DNA of 64,000 bases, taken from positions 18,334 through 82,333 of the forward strand of contig JAGBTZ010000049.1 of assembly GCA_017631055.1 (NCBI GenBank). The letters are read 5' to 3'. This DNA is from Alistipes sp. Lineage in GTDB: Bacteria; Bacteroidota; Bacteroidia; Bacteroidales; Rikenellaceae. Shown piece after piece: positions 40,979 through 49,556 of this stretch (the first letter of the stretch is position 1; each line of letters begins with the position of its first letter). A program made the translations under genes and the position numbers. The notes beneath the pieces were generated by a model. It made no database searches and had not been told where the DNA came from. It was given only the letters and a program-made list of their open reading frames with translations.

Positions 40979-42376
40979 ATGCGCAGAATAATCGTTTTAC
41001 TCGGTTTGCTACTTACTACACTCGCAACAAACGTGGTCGGGGCGGAGGATATTGCCCATGGTGTGAGGGTTGTGGTAATTGATGCGGGGCATGGTGGCCC
41101 GAAGTATCCGGGTGCAAGTTATCGCGGTGTTACCGAGAAGAGCCTGAACTTGAAAGTTGCGCTCAAGTTGGGCGAACTTATCGAGAATAGAATGCCCGAT
41201 GTGAAGGTTGTCTACACCCGCACGACCGATATGCAGTTCTCTTCGGATTTGAATAAAGATTTGCAGGCTCGTGCCGAGATAGCCAATAAGGCGGGAGGCG
41301 ATATTTTTATCTCGATTCATGCCAACGCAGCGCGTTCGACAAGCGCTCGAGGAGTCGAGACTCTGGTTATGGGCGAGAGCCCCCTGGAGCAGCGCGTGAA
41401 CGAGAGCGTTCTCTTTGCCAACAACAAGGAGGAGTTTATCGATATGTCGAACGAGAAGACTGCGGCAGTGGTGAGGGCATATATCCAAAATCTTCAATTC
41501 ACCTATGGTGAGTATAGCGAGATGATGGCGCGTCTTATCCAGAAAAACTACGCCAAGTCGGGCCGTGTGGCTCGTGGTATCAAGCGTCAGCCTTTGAAAG
41601 TGCTCTATGCTACCGATATGCCGAGTGTGCTGACCGAGATAGGCTTTATGTCCAATCCCGAGGAGTTGAAGTATATGACCTCCGAGAAGGGCCAAACCGA
41701 GATTGCCGAAAATCTCTATAACGCAGTTAAGGAGTATTCGGACTTTGTGCGTAAGTCGTTGCTTGTCGATGAGCCGTCCAAGAGTTCCGCTGTGGCTGTG
41801 ACTCCCTCGCAGAAGGCTGTCGAGGTGGCAAAGGATAGCGCTACGGCGAAGAGTGTGCAGACGGCAAATCTGCCTATCAAGAAGCCCGCAGAGGCGGTGA
41901 CAGAGGTTAAGAAGGTTGATGTGGCGGATGTGAAAGATAAGGTCCAGTCGGCACCCAAGCCGGTGGCGGGTGTGGAGAAGGTTGTCGCTCAACCTAAGTC
42001 TGAGCCCGCGAAGAGCGTTCAGCCGAAGAGTGAGCCCGCCAAAGCCGAGCCCGCGAAGAGTGTTCAGCCCAACCCCGAGGCGGCAAAGCAACCGGCAACA
42101 CAGCCCGTAAAACAACCCGCTGCTCAACCAAAGGGTAGGAGTTTTGTAGTACAAATTATGGCGAGCACAACTCCGCTCTCGTTGGAGGATGCACGATTTG
42201 GAAAGCAACGTGGCAAGGTGAGCCAATATACGGCAGATGGTGCTTATAAATACAAGTATTGCGTGGGCAACTACTCCGACCGCGAGAGCGCACAACGAGC
42301 AGCAATGTCGTTGCGTGCAGAGTTTAGTGGTGCTTTTGTGGTTGAAGTTGAGGGTAGTAGCGTGGTTAAGCGTTAA
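40979..42376 (+). CDS. N-acetylmuramoyl-L-alanine amidase with C-terminal SPOR domain
   Basis: 465 aa. Signal peptide (1-22), amidase_3 catalytic domain (about 28-250) with zinc ligands His38 (IDAGHGG), Glu53 (VTEKSLNL) and His114 (SIHANA) and catalytic Glu220 (LTEIGFMSN). A Lys/Pro/Ala-rich linker follows (about 255-390) with repeated KSEPAKSVQP-type units, then a SPOR domain (about 393-460, SFVVQIMASTTPLSL), which binds denuded septal glycan. It cuts the stem peptide from MurNAc during cell separation. The helix between the His and Glu that autoinhibits AmiC-type enzymes is present as a long insert. MlaD/MCE follows 39 nt on. Confidence 0.93.
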   Translation: MRRIIVLLGLLLTTLATNVVGAEDIAHGVRVVVIDAGHGGPKYPGASYRGVTEKSLNLKVALKLGELIENRMPDVKVVYTRTTDMQFSSDLNKDLQARAEIANKAGGDIFISIHANAARSTSARGVETLVMGESPLEQRVNESVLFANNKEEFIDMSNEKTAAVVRAYIQNLQFTYGEYSEMMARLIQKNYAKSGRVARGIKRQPLKVLYATDMPSVLTEIGFMSNPEELKYMTSEKGQTEIAENLYNAVKEYSDFVRKSLLVDEPSKSSAVAVTPSQKAVEVAKDSATAKSVQTANLPIKKPAEAVTEVKKVDVADVKDKVQSAPKPVAGVEKVVAQPKSEPAKSVQPKSEPAKAEPAKSVQPNPEAAKQPATQPVKQPAAQPKGRSFVVQIMASTTPLSLEDARFGKQRGKVSQYTADGAYKYKYCVGNYSDRESAQRAAMSLRAEFSGAFVVEVEGSSVVKR

Positions 42377-42415
42377 TGCTCATGGTTTTAATGATATAAT
42401 ACAAAATGAAAAGAT

Positions 42416-43384
42416 ATGAAAAAAGAGGTTAAAATTGGAATTTTTGCAGTTGTAGTGTTGCTTGCGACATGGGCAGGTGTGCGCTTTTTGAGTGGTCTGG
42501 ATGTCTTCAGCCGTACTCGTACCTACTATGTCGACTATACCGAGGTGTCGGGCATTGCACAGGCTTCGCCTGTGATGATTCTCGGTGTGAAGGTGGGCTC
42601 GGTGACCGAAATTAAACTCGACCCCACGAAGGCCGAAGGCGTGAGATTGACTTTGGAGGTTAGTCGTGATTACGATTTGCCGGTTGATTCGAAGGCTAAA
42701 CTCTTTAGTGATGGTCTGATGGGTGGTAAGGCGATTGCCATCGAGTATGGAACATCCGCAGAGTTCCTCAAGAGTGGTGATAATATCACTGCCGCATACG
42801 ACAAGGGCTTGATGGATATCGCCGGAGCCGAATTGGAGGGCTTGACCAAGAAGATTGGCGAGGCTCTCGGGTCGCTGACTGCAACACTCGACAATGTGAA
42901 CGCTCTGCTGGATGATAACCGCAAGAGCTTCAATGGCGTGATGCAAAACCTCGACTCGATGACCGGCTCGATGGATGATGTGCTTACGGGCAAGAAGGCC
43001 GATTTGGCTGCTATTGTCGATAACCTCTCGGCATTTGCCGATGCATTGGGCCGCAATAGTGCGAAGATTGATTCGGTGGTTACCAATGTGGCAACCGTTG
43101 CAGACCAGTTCGCAGCAGCAGATGTAGCCAATTCGTTGCAGCAAACTCTCTCGAAACTCAACTCTACGCTCGATAAACTCAATAGCGGTGAGGGTACAGT
43201 TGGTAAGTTGATGAGCGATGAGGCTCTATACGACAATCTCGCAATGGCGAGTGCCAACCTTTCGACTCTGCTTGCCGACTTGCAGGCATACCCCAAGCGA
43301 TATGTTCACTTCTCGCTCTTCGGTCGTGGTGCGAAGGCTGACGAGCGTGCCCACAAGAAGGCTGCCGAGGCTCAGGCTGAGTAA
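42416..43384 (+). CDS. MlaD/MCE family lipid-transport protein
   Basis: 322 aa. N-terminal membrane anchor (about residues 6-24), an MCE domain (about 36-115; YYVDYTEVSGIAQASPVMI, VGSVTEIKLD, LMGGKAIAIEYG), then a long helical part (SLTATLDNVNALLDDNRKSF, repeated coiled-coil-like stretches) ending in a basic tail. MCE proteins form hexamers that carry phospholipids between membranes. No MlaE or MlaF gene is adjacent. It follows the amidase gene and precedes mutS2. Confidence 0.92.
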   Translation: MKKEVKIGIFAVVVLLATWAGVRFLSGLDVFSRTRTYYVDYTEVSGIAQASPVMILGVKVGSVTEIKLDPTKAEGVRLTLEVSRDYDLPVDSKAKLFSDGLMGGKAIAIEYGTSAEFLKSGDNITAAYDKGLMDIAGAELEGLTKKIGEALGSLTATLDNVNALLDDNRKSFNGVMQNLDSMTGSMDDVLTGKKADLAAIVDNLSAFADALGRNSAKIDSVVTNVATVADQFAAADVANSLQQTLSKLNSTLDKLNSGEGTVGKLMSDEALYDNLAMASANLSTLLADLQAYPKRYVHFSLFGRGAKADERAHKKAAEAQAE

Positions 43385-43423
43385 TAATTGACACTGTAAT
43401 AGATATTAAGCTCAACGGAGAGT

Positions 43424-45916
43424 ATGTCAAATCCTGCGAAATTGGAATCGAGCATAGGTTTCGACCGAGTGCGTGAACAGATTATTGCACTCTGTTCGAT
43501 GCGCCGTGCGCAGGAGATGCTCTCGGGCGAGGGCTTTTCGACCTCGAGGCGCGAAATCGAACTCCGTCTTTCGCTTACCGATGAGGTGAGCCGACTACTC
43601 TCGATGGAGCAGGAGTTTCCGCGTGAGGAGTTCTCGGATATTGCCGAGATTGTCCGCAAAATCGAGATTGAGGGTACTTTCCTCGATACGTCAGAGGTTG
43701 TTACGCTTGTTCGAGCACTCCGTTCGGCCGGGGAGGTGTCGTCATTTATCTTGAGCCGCGAGGCTGCGGCCTACCCTTCGGTTAGAGCCTTGAGCGAGGG
43801 TGTTGCCTCGTTTGTGCATATCGTTGCCGAGGCCGATCGCATTATCGACAACTTCGGTCAGGTGAGGGATAACGCCTCGCCCGAACTTAGTGATATACGC
43901 CGCGAAATCCGTGCTCGCGAGGGCCAGGTGTCCAAGCGTCTGCATCAGGTCTTGAATGCCGCCAAGAGTGCCGGCATAGTCGATGCCGATGCGATGATAT
44001 CTATTCGCGAGGGTAGGGCAGTGATACCTGTGGCAGCGGGTAATAAGCGTAAACTTCAAGGATTTATACACGACGAATCGGCTACGGGTAAGACCTTCTA
44101 TATCGAGCCTGTGGAGGTTGTCGAACTCAATAACGAACTCAAAGAGTTGGAGTACTCGGAGCGCAGGGAGATTGTGCGCATCTTGAGCCGCTTTACCGAT
44201 ATGTTGCGCCCCGAGGTGGTGGCTATAGCCTCGGCCGAGGAGTACCTCGCAACGATAGATATGCTGCGAGCCAAGGCTCGTTGGGCAGCCGAGAATGGGG
44301 CTGTTAAGCCGATACTCTCTACGGAGGGTCGCTTGGTCTTGCGAACAGCACGTCACGCTCTGCTCGAGCAGACACTGCGTGCGCAGGGTCGCAAAATTGT
44401 GCCTCTTGATATGGAACTCGATAGCCATAAGCGTATTATGGTCATCTCGGGTCCCAATGCCGGAGGTAAGTCGGTATGCCTTAAGACGGCGGGTTTGGTG
44501 CAGTATATGTTCCAATGTGGATACCTTGTGCCGGTGGCCGAGAACTCGGAGCTGCCGATTTTCGACCGTATATATATAGATATAGGCGATGAGCAGTCGA
44601 TTGACAACGACCTGTCGACCTACTCTTCGCACCTGACCAATATGAAGGAGATGCTCTCGGGAGCCTCCGAGCGAACGATGGTGCTTATTGATGAGTTCGG
44701 CTCGGGCACTGAGCCGGTGATTGGAGGAGCCATTGCCGAGGCGATATTGGAACGATTGGTCGAGCGCAAGTGTTATGGAGTGATTACCACCCACTACTCC
44801 AATATCAAGTACTATGCTGCCAATACCGATGGAATTTCGAATGGAGCGATGATGTTCGATGTGCAGAATATCCGCCCTCTGTTCCGCCTCGAGACGGGTA
44901 AGCCTGGTAGTTCGTTTGCAATCGAGATTGCCCGCAAGATAGGACTCCCCGAGCAGATTATCCGCTCGGCAAGCGAGAAGGTGGGCTCCGATCATATCAA
45001 TATCGAGAAGCAGTTGCGCGAGATTGCCCGCGACAAGCGTTATTGGGAGCAGAAGCGCGACCGCATACGCATTGCCGATAAGAAGGTCGATGAACTCGAG
45101 CAGCGTTATAAGGAGCAGTTGGAGCGCATCCGCAGCGAGCGTAACGAGATTATAGGCAAGGCGAAGCAGGAGGCTAAGGAACTCGTGAAGGAGGCTAATC
45201 GCCAAATTGAGAATACGATTAAGACTATCCGCGAGTCGCAAGCCGAGCGAGATATGACCCGCTTGGCTCGTCAAGAGTTGCAGGAGTTCCGCGAGGCGGT
45301 CGAGAATGAGTCGGCAATGGATGCCGAGCGTGATGAGAAGGTCGCTCGCGAAATGGAGCGATTGGAGCGCCGCAGGGCTCGCCGTGCCGAACGCAAAAAT
45401 GCGACAGGTAAGGAGCCGGCTCAAACCGTGCCTGAGCCGCCCAAACCCAAGGAGGTTGAGGTGGGCTCAAAGGTTAAAATCGAGGGTCAGGATATGGTTG
45501 GCGTGGTGCAGTCGATCAAGAGCAAGAAGGCTCAGGTAGCCTTTGGTCATATTCTGACAACTGTCGATAAGGAGCGACTGAAGGTGGTCTCGAGTGCTGA
45601 GTATCGCGAGGCTACACGCCCCGTGACACCTCGCACAGTGATTGCTACCGAAATCTCGGAGCGCAGACTCAACTTCTCGCGCACGGTCGATGTGCGAGGT
45701 ATGAGGGTTGTGGAGGCACTGGATAAGGTGCAGGATTTGGTCGATGATGCGCTGATGGTGGGTGTCGATACGGTTACGGTATTGCATGGTAAGGGCACAG
45801 GTGCTCTCAAGGAGGAGATTAGAGCCTATCTGCGTACCATCCCTCACATTGCATCGGTGCGTGATGAGCATCCCGATATGGGTGGTGCCGGAATCTCGGT
45901 AATAACATTCAAATAA
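43424..45916 (+). CDS. mutS2: Endonuclease MutS2
   Basis: 830 aa. Lever and core helices (1-320), an ATPase domain with Walker A GPNAGGKS (about 344) and Walker B LIDEFGSGTEP, a coiled coil (about 520-640, many Arg/Glu), and a C-terminal Smr domain (about 755-830) with VDVRGMRV and HGKGTGAL. It lacks the mismatch-recognition N-terminal domain of MutS. MutS2 resolves recombination intermediates or rescues collided ribosomes. It sits 8 nt upstream of murF-alr. Confidence 0.96.
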   Translation: MSNPAKLESSIGFDRVREQIIALCSMRRAQEMLSGEGFSTSRREIELRLSLTDEVSRLLSMEQEFPREEFSDIAEIVRKIEIEGTFLDTSEVVTLVRALRSAGEVSSFILSREAAAYPSVRALSEGVASFVHIVAEADRIIDNFGQVRDNASPELSDIRREIRAREGQVSKRLHQVLNAAKSAGIVDADAMISIREGRAVIPVAAGNKRKLQGFIHDESATGKTFYIEPVEVVELNNELKELEYSERREIVRILSRFTDMLRPEVVAIASAEEYLATIDMLRAKARWAAENGAVKPILSTEGRLVLRTARHALLEQTLRAQGRKIVPLDMELDSHKRIMVISGPNAGGKSVCLKTAGLVQYMFQCGYLVPVAENSELPIFDRIYIDIGDEQSIDNDLSTYSSHLTNMKEMLSGASERTMVLIDEFGSGTEPVIGGAIAEAILERLVERKCYGVITTHYSNIKYYAANTDGISNGAMMFDVQNIRPLFRLETGKPGSSFAIEIARKIGLPEQIIRSASEKVGSDHINIEKQLREIARDKRYWEQKRDRIRIADKKVDELEQRYKEQLERIRSERNEIIGKAKQEAKELVKEANRQIENTIKTIRESQAERDMTRLARQELQEFREAVENESAMDAERDEKVAREMERLERRRARRAERKNATGKEPAQTVPEPPKPKEVEVGSKVKIEGQDMVGVVQSIKSKKAQVAFGHILTTVDKERLKVVSSAEYREATRPVTPRTVIATEISERRLNFSRTVDVRGMRVVEALDKVQDLVDDALMVGVDTVTVLHGKGTGALKEEIRAYLRTIPHIASVRDEHPDMGGAGISVITFK

Positions 45917-45924
45917 CCTGAAGT

Positions 45925-48279
45925 ATGAAGTATAGGTTATCCGAAATAGCGAAAATATGCTCAGGCAGACTCTGTGGTGTGGACTGCGAGGTCTGTGGGG
46001 TCGAGACCGATAGCCGTAATTGTGCTTTCGGCAAGGATGTGATGTTTGTGGCTATGCGTGGCGCAAATCACGACTCACATAACTATATTGCCCAGATGTA
46101 CGAGCGCGGTGTGCGAGCCTTTATGTGTGAGAAGGAGTGTGAGTGTGGCGCTGGAGCCGGATGTGTCGTGGTCGAGAACTCTATCGAGGCTCTGCAACGT
46201 CTGGCAGAGGTGCATCGCGAGCAGTTGAAGGGTACGGTGGTCGGCATTACGGGCTCGAATGGCAAGACCATTGTCAAGGAGTGGATTGCGCAATGTCTGC
46301 CCGCGGGAGTGAAACTCTTCCGCTCGCCCCGCAGTTATAATTCGCAGTTAGGAGTGGCTCTGTCGTTGCTGATGGCGGAGGGCGATGAGGATTTGGTGCT
46401 TATCGAGGCCGGTATTTCGCAGATGGGCGAGATGGAGCGCTTGGAGCGAATGATTCGCCCCGAGGTGGTTGTGGTTACCTCGTTGGGGGATGCCCATCAG
46501 GAGGGCTTTGAGTCGCTAACCCAGAAGATTGAGGAGAAGTTACGCTTGGCAAAGGGTGCTCATAGCGTAATATATCATAGTGCTTACCCGGAGGTTGGTA
46601 GCGCAGTCAAGGCGTTGGATGTCGTGAAGTTCGATGCAGCGACCGAGCCTGTCGGAGAGTTTGCTGACGAGGCTTCACGCCGCAACAGCCAAATTGTCGA
46701 GGCCTTTTTCAAGATTATGGGCTACGCAGCCCCCGATTTTTCGCATCTGCAACCGGTGGCTATGCGCCTGGAGGTTAAGGAGGGTATCAATGGCTCGATA
46801 ATCGTGAATGATACCTATAATTCCGATATCAATTCGCTTGCCATAGCTCTGGATTACCTCCACAATGTGGCAGGAGGTAGGGCTAAGGTACTGATTTTGT
46901 CGGATATCTTGCAGAGTGGAGTATCGAACGAAGAACTCTATGGCCGTGTGGCGGCTTTAGCTGCCGAGAGTGGTGTCGAGCGGATTATCGCTATTGGCGA
47001 GAGAGTCTCGGCTGCCAAGGAGCAGTTCGAGGGCGTTGAGGTCGCTTTCTATGCCTCGACCGATGAATTCTTGAATCGTATGAACGGCCGTGACTTTGCC
47101 GATGCAGCGTTGCTGCTGAAGGGTAATCGAGCGAGTCGTTTCGAGAAGATTAGTCACGCACTGGAGCGTAAGAGTCATACTACGGTGTTGGAAGTCAATC
47201 TCGATGCGATGATTTCCAACCTGAACTACTTCCGTTCGCGCCTTGCTCCCGCAACACGCCTTACCGCTATGGTTAAGGCTTCGAGTTATGGTGCGGGTGA
47301 TGCCGAGGTGGCGCAGATGTTGCAACACGAGGGGGTAGACTACCTTGCCGTAGCGTTTGCCGATGAGGGAGTTCTGCTGCGCGAGAAGGGTGTGACGATG
47401 CCTATTGTGGTGCTGAATGCCGATGAGGATAGCTTCGACCAGATGGTGCTCAATCGCTTGGAGCCCGAAATTTACGGTTTCCGTTCGCTTGAGGCCTTTG
47501 TGGCGGCTGTGCGCCGATATGGCGAGCGCAACTTCCCGGTGCATCTGAAACTCGATACGGGTATGCATCGCTTGGGCTTTACAGCGGATGATGTCGAGGC
47601 TCTCGTTGCCAAACTCGCCGAGTCGGCCGCAGATGTGCGTGTGGCTTCGATTTTTGCCCACCTAAGTTGTGCGGACGACCCCTCGCAGGATGATTTTACT
47701 CATTTGCAAATCGAACGCTTCGAAGAGATTAGCAGCCGTATTGCCGAGGCGTTGCCTTATGCGGTTGTGCGCCATACTGCCAACTCGGCAGCCATCGAGC
47801 GCTTCCCCGAGGCTCAATTCGATATGTGCCGCTTGGGATTGGGACTCTATGGATTTGGCTATGAACATAACGAGAAGTTGACCCCGACTTCGACCCTGAA
47901 AACCCGCATAGTTCAAATCAAACACCACCCTTCGGGCGAGGGCGTAGGCTATGGTCGTGCCCAGCGCTTGGAGCGCGATAGCGTGGTGGCCACAATCCCT
48001 GTGGGCTATGCCGATGGTCTTGATCGCCACTTGGGTTGCGGAGTTTGGTCGATGATTGTGGGCGGAGTGAAGTGCCCGATTGTGGGAAGAGTCTGTATGG
48101 ATAGCTGTATGATTGATGTTACGGATGTGCCCAATGTCGCTGAGGGCGATCAGGTCTTGGTCTTCTCGGCCGTTGAGGGTAATACGGCCGAAGATATGGC
48201 TTCGTTGCTTGGAACTATTCCCTATGAGGTGCTGACATCGGTGTCGGCCCGTGTGAAACGAATTTATGTTAAGGAGTAA
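45925..48279 (+). CDS. Fused UDP-MurNAc-tripeptide:D-Ala-D-Ala ligase / alanine racemase (MurF-Alr)
   Basis: 784 aa, a fusion typical of Bacteroidota. The N-terminal half (1-415) is MurF with VGITGSNGKTIVKEWIAQ (about 107), the Walker-type GKT, and NDTYNSDINSLAIAL. The C-terminal half (about 420-784) is Alr with PLP-binding Lys near residue 450 (TAMVKASSYGAGDAE), LDTGMHRLGF and VGYADGLDRHLG. It makes D-Ala and joins D-Ala-D-Ala to the lipid precursor in the cytoplasm. The MurF GNGKT motif here reads GSNGKT. It overlaps the RsmI-like gene by one base. Confidence 0.96.
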   Translation: MKYRLSEIAKICSGRLCGVDCEVCGVETDSRNCAFGKDVMFVAMRGANHDSHNYIAQMYERGVRAFMCEKECECGAGAGCVVVENSIEALQRLAEVHREQLKGTVVGITGSNGKTIVKEWIAQCLPAGVKLFRSPRSYNSQLGVALSLLMAEGDEDLVLIEAGISQMGEMERLERMIRPEVVVVTSLGDAHQEGFESLTQKIEEKLRLAKGAHSVIYHSAYPEVGSAVKALDVVKFDAATEPVGEFADEASRRNSQIVEAFFKIMGYAAPDFSHLQPVAMRLEVKEGINGSIIVNDTYNSDINSLAIALDYLHNVAGGRAKVLILSDILQSGVSNEELYGRVAALAAESGVERIIAIGERVSAAKEQFEGVEVAFYASTDEFLNRMNGRDFADAALLLKGNRASRFEKISHALERKSHTTVLEVNLDAMISNLNYFRSRLAPATRLTAMVKASSYGAGDAEVAQMLQHEGVDYLAVAFADEGVLLREKGVTMPIVVLNADEDSFDQMVLNRLEPEIYGFRSLEAFVAAVRRYGERNFPVHLKLDTGMHRLGFTADDVEALVAKLAESAADVRVASIFAHLSCADDPSQDDFTHLQIERFEEISSRIAEALPYAVVRHTANSAAIERFPEAQFDMCRLGLGLYGFGYEHNEKLTPTSTLKTRIVQIKHHPSGEGVGYGRAQRLERDSVVATIPVGYADGLDRHLGCGVWSMIVGGVKCPIVGRVCMDSCMIDVTDVPNVAEGDQVLVFSAVEGNTAEDMASLLGTIPYEVLTSVSARVKRIYVKE

Positions 48280-48992
48280 TGTACGGAACACTCTATCTTA
48301 TACCTTGTCCCATTTCGGACGAAACCACTGTGTCGGATGTTCTGCCGGCACTCAATCAGCAGATTATCGACACTCTGGACTACTTTATCGTAGAGAACAC
48401 GCGCTCGGCAAGGCGTTTTCTCTCGAAGGCTAAAATTTCGCGCCCGATAGATACGCTCACCTTCCGTGAACTCAATGAGCATATTACCTCTGCTCGTGAG
48501 GTAGAAGAGTTGGTGCGCCCGTTGCTTGAGGGGCGTTCGGCCGGAGTCATCTCCGAGGCGGGAGTGCCGGCAGTAGCCGATCCGGGAGCGTTGGTTGTGG
48601 CGCAGTGCCACCGTAAGGGTATTAGAGTAGTGCCGTTGGTTGGCCCCTCGTCAATAATTATGTCGGTAATGGCATCGGGACTCAATGGTCAATCCTTTGC
48701 CTTCAATGGCTACCTTCCGGTCAAGGAGCCCGAGCGTTCGCGTGCTATCAAACGCTACGAGAGTCGTGCTCTTGCCGAGAATCAGTCGCAACTCTTTATC
48801 GAGGCTCCCTATCGTAATGCGAAACTCTATGAGCAACTGCTCAAGGTGTGTGCACCCTCTACGCTGATGACCATTGCGGTCGACATTACTGCTCCTGGCG
48901 AGAGTATCACAACGCGCTCGATTGCCGAGTGGCGCAAACTCTCGATGCCCGACATCAATAAGCGACCGGCGATATTTATATTGGGTCGTTAG
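48279..48992 (+). CDS. RsmI-like SAM-dependent methyltransferase
   Basis: 237 aa, tetrapyrrole-methylase fold. Features: LYLIPCPISDE (where RsmI has ATPIGN), FIVENTRSARRFL, SEAGVPAVADPGALVV (SAM loop) and LVGPSSIIMSVMASGL, then FIEAPYRN. It is shorter than E. coli RsmI (286 aa) and lacks its C-terminal extension, so it is probably a Bacteroidota-specific paralogue rather than the 16S C1402 enzyme; its substrate is unknown. The start codon overlaps the murF-alr stop by one base. Confidence 0.82.
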   Translation: MYGTLYLIPCPISDETTVSDVLPALNQQIIDTLDYFIVENTRSARRFLSKAKISRPIDTLTFRELNEHITSAREVEELVRPLLEGRSAGVISEAGVPAVADPGALVVAQCHRKGIRVVPLVGPSSIIMSVMASGLNGQSFAFNGYLPVKEPERSRAIKRYESRALAENQSQLFIEAPYRNAKLYEQLLKVCAPSTLMTIAVDITAPGESITTRSIAEWRKLSMPDINKRPAIFILGR

Positions 48993-49000
48993 CCTCCGAA

Positions 49001-49038
49001 AAACAAACTGCTCCCCGATTTCGGGGAGCAGTTTGTTT
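49001..49038. terminator. Bidirectional rho-independent terminator
   Basis: An 18-base arm at 49001-49018 pairs perfectly with 49021-49038. It terminates the RsmI-like gene and the convergent META lipoprotein gene. A two-unit GCCATTA heptamer repeat (49040-49055) follows directly. Confidence 0.93.
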
Positions 49039-49039
49039 G

Positions 49040-49055
49040 GCTATTAGCCGTTAGC
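49040..49055. repeat. Heptamer repeat (GCCATTA family, 2 units)
   Basis: GCTATTA, GCCGTTA and GC, directly after the terminator and just before the stop of the META lipoprotein gene. Confidence 0.75.
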
Positions 49056-49068
49056 TCTATTGCGGAGA

Positions 49069-49494
49069 TTACTTCTCGATTGTAAAGTCGGCCTCGCCTT
49101 TGAATTTGGCAACGACAGACTCGCCCTGCATCAAACTCAGCACATCGCCCTCAATCTGGTAGCCATCAATAGCCTCGAAGATGCCCACAAACGCATCCTC
49201 CAACTCCATATCGGGGCAAGCCATACGGGTCATACCCATACCTCCGGTGCGGAAAGCGCCACACTCCTCGAGTTGGTAACCACCGAAGAAGTTGTTGCAA
49301 GCACCTACGCCCACAATGCCCTCGCCATCGAGTGCAAACCAGAATGTGTCGGCCTCTGCGAATGCATCATTGCTCTCGCCTTGCAACTCGGTGAGATTCC
49401 ACTTGGTATTCTCCATCGGGAGATTTTCGACCTGATTGCAGGCTACGAACATCATCGCCACAACTGCAAATAATACTCTCTTCATACTCTTCAT
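49069..49494 (-). CDS. META-domain lipoprotein (HslJ-like)
   Basis: 141 aa. Lipoprotein signal (MKRVLFAVVAMMFVAC, lipobox FVAC); ATG 49485 gives a signal peptide equally well as 49494. A single META domain fills the rest: NTKWNLTELQGE, then GVGACNNFFGGYQLEE (a variant of the GGCNxxxGxY core) and RMACPDMELEDAFVGIFEA. META/HslJ proteins are small envelope proteins linked with heat or antibiotic stress and of unknown chemistry. It is the only gene between the two terminators. Confidence 0.88.
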   Translation of the reverse strand: MKSMKRVLFAVVAMMFVACNQVENLPMENTKWNLTELQGESNDAFAEADTFWFALDGEGIVGVGACNNFFGGYQLEECGAFRTGGMGMTRMACPDMELEDAFVGIFEAIDGYQIEGDVLSLMQGESVVAKFKGEADFTIEK

Positions 49495-49509
49495 TTTTTT
49501 TAGTTAAAA

Positions 49510-49542
49510 TATCGGGGCGTCTACTAATTAAACGCCCCGATA
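49510..49542 (-). terminator. nifJ terminator
   Basis: TATCGGGGCGT (49510-49520) pairs with ACGCCCCGATA (49532-49542); on the minus strand a short T-rich stretch follows. It lies just after the nifJ stop. Confidence 0.85.
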
Positions 49543-49556
49543 CTCCGAATTATTGT

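Noticed and set aside
43742-45424. A 560-codon open frame antisense to mutS2
   Set aside because: mutS2 has all its domains intact on the other strand; the antisense product is Leu/His-rich and unlike any protein.
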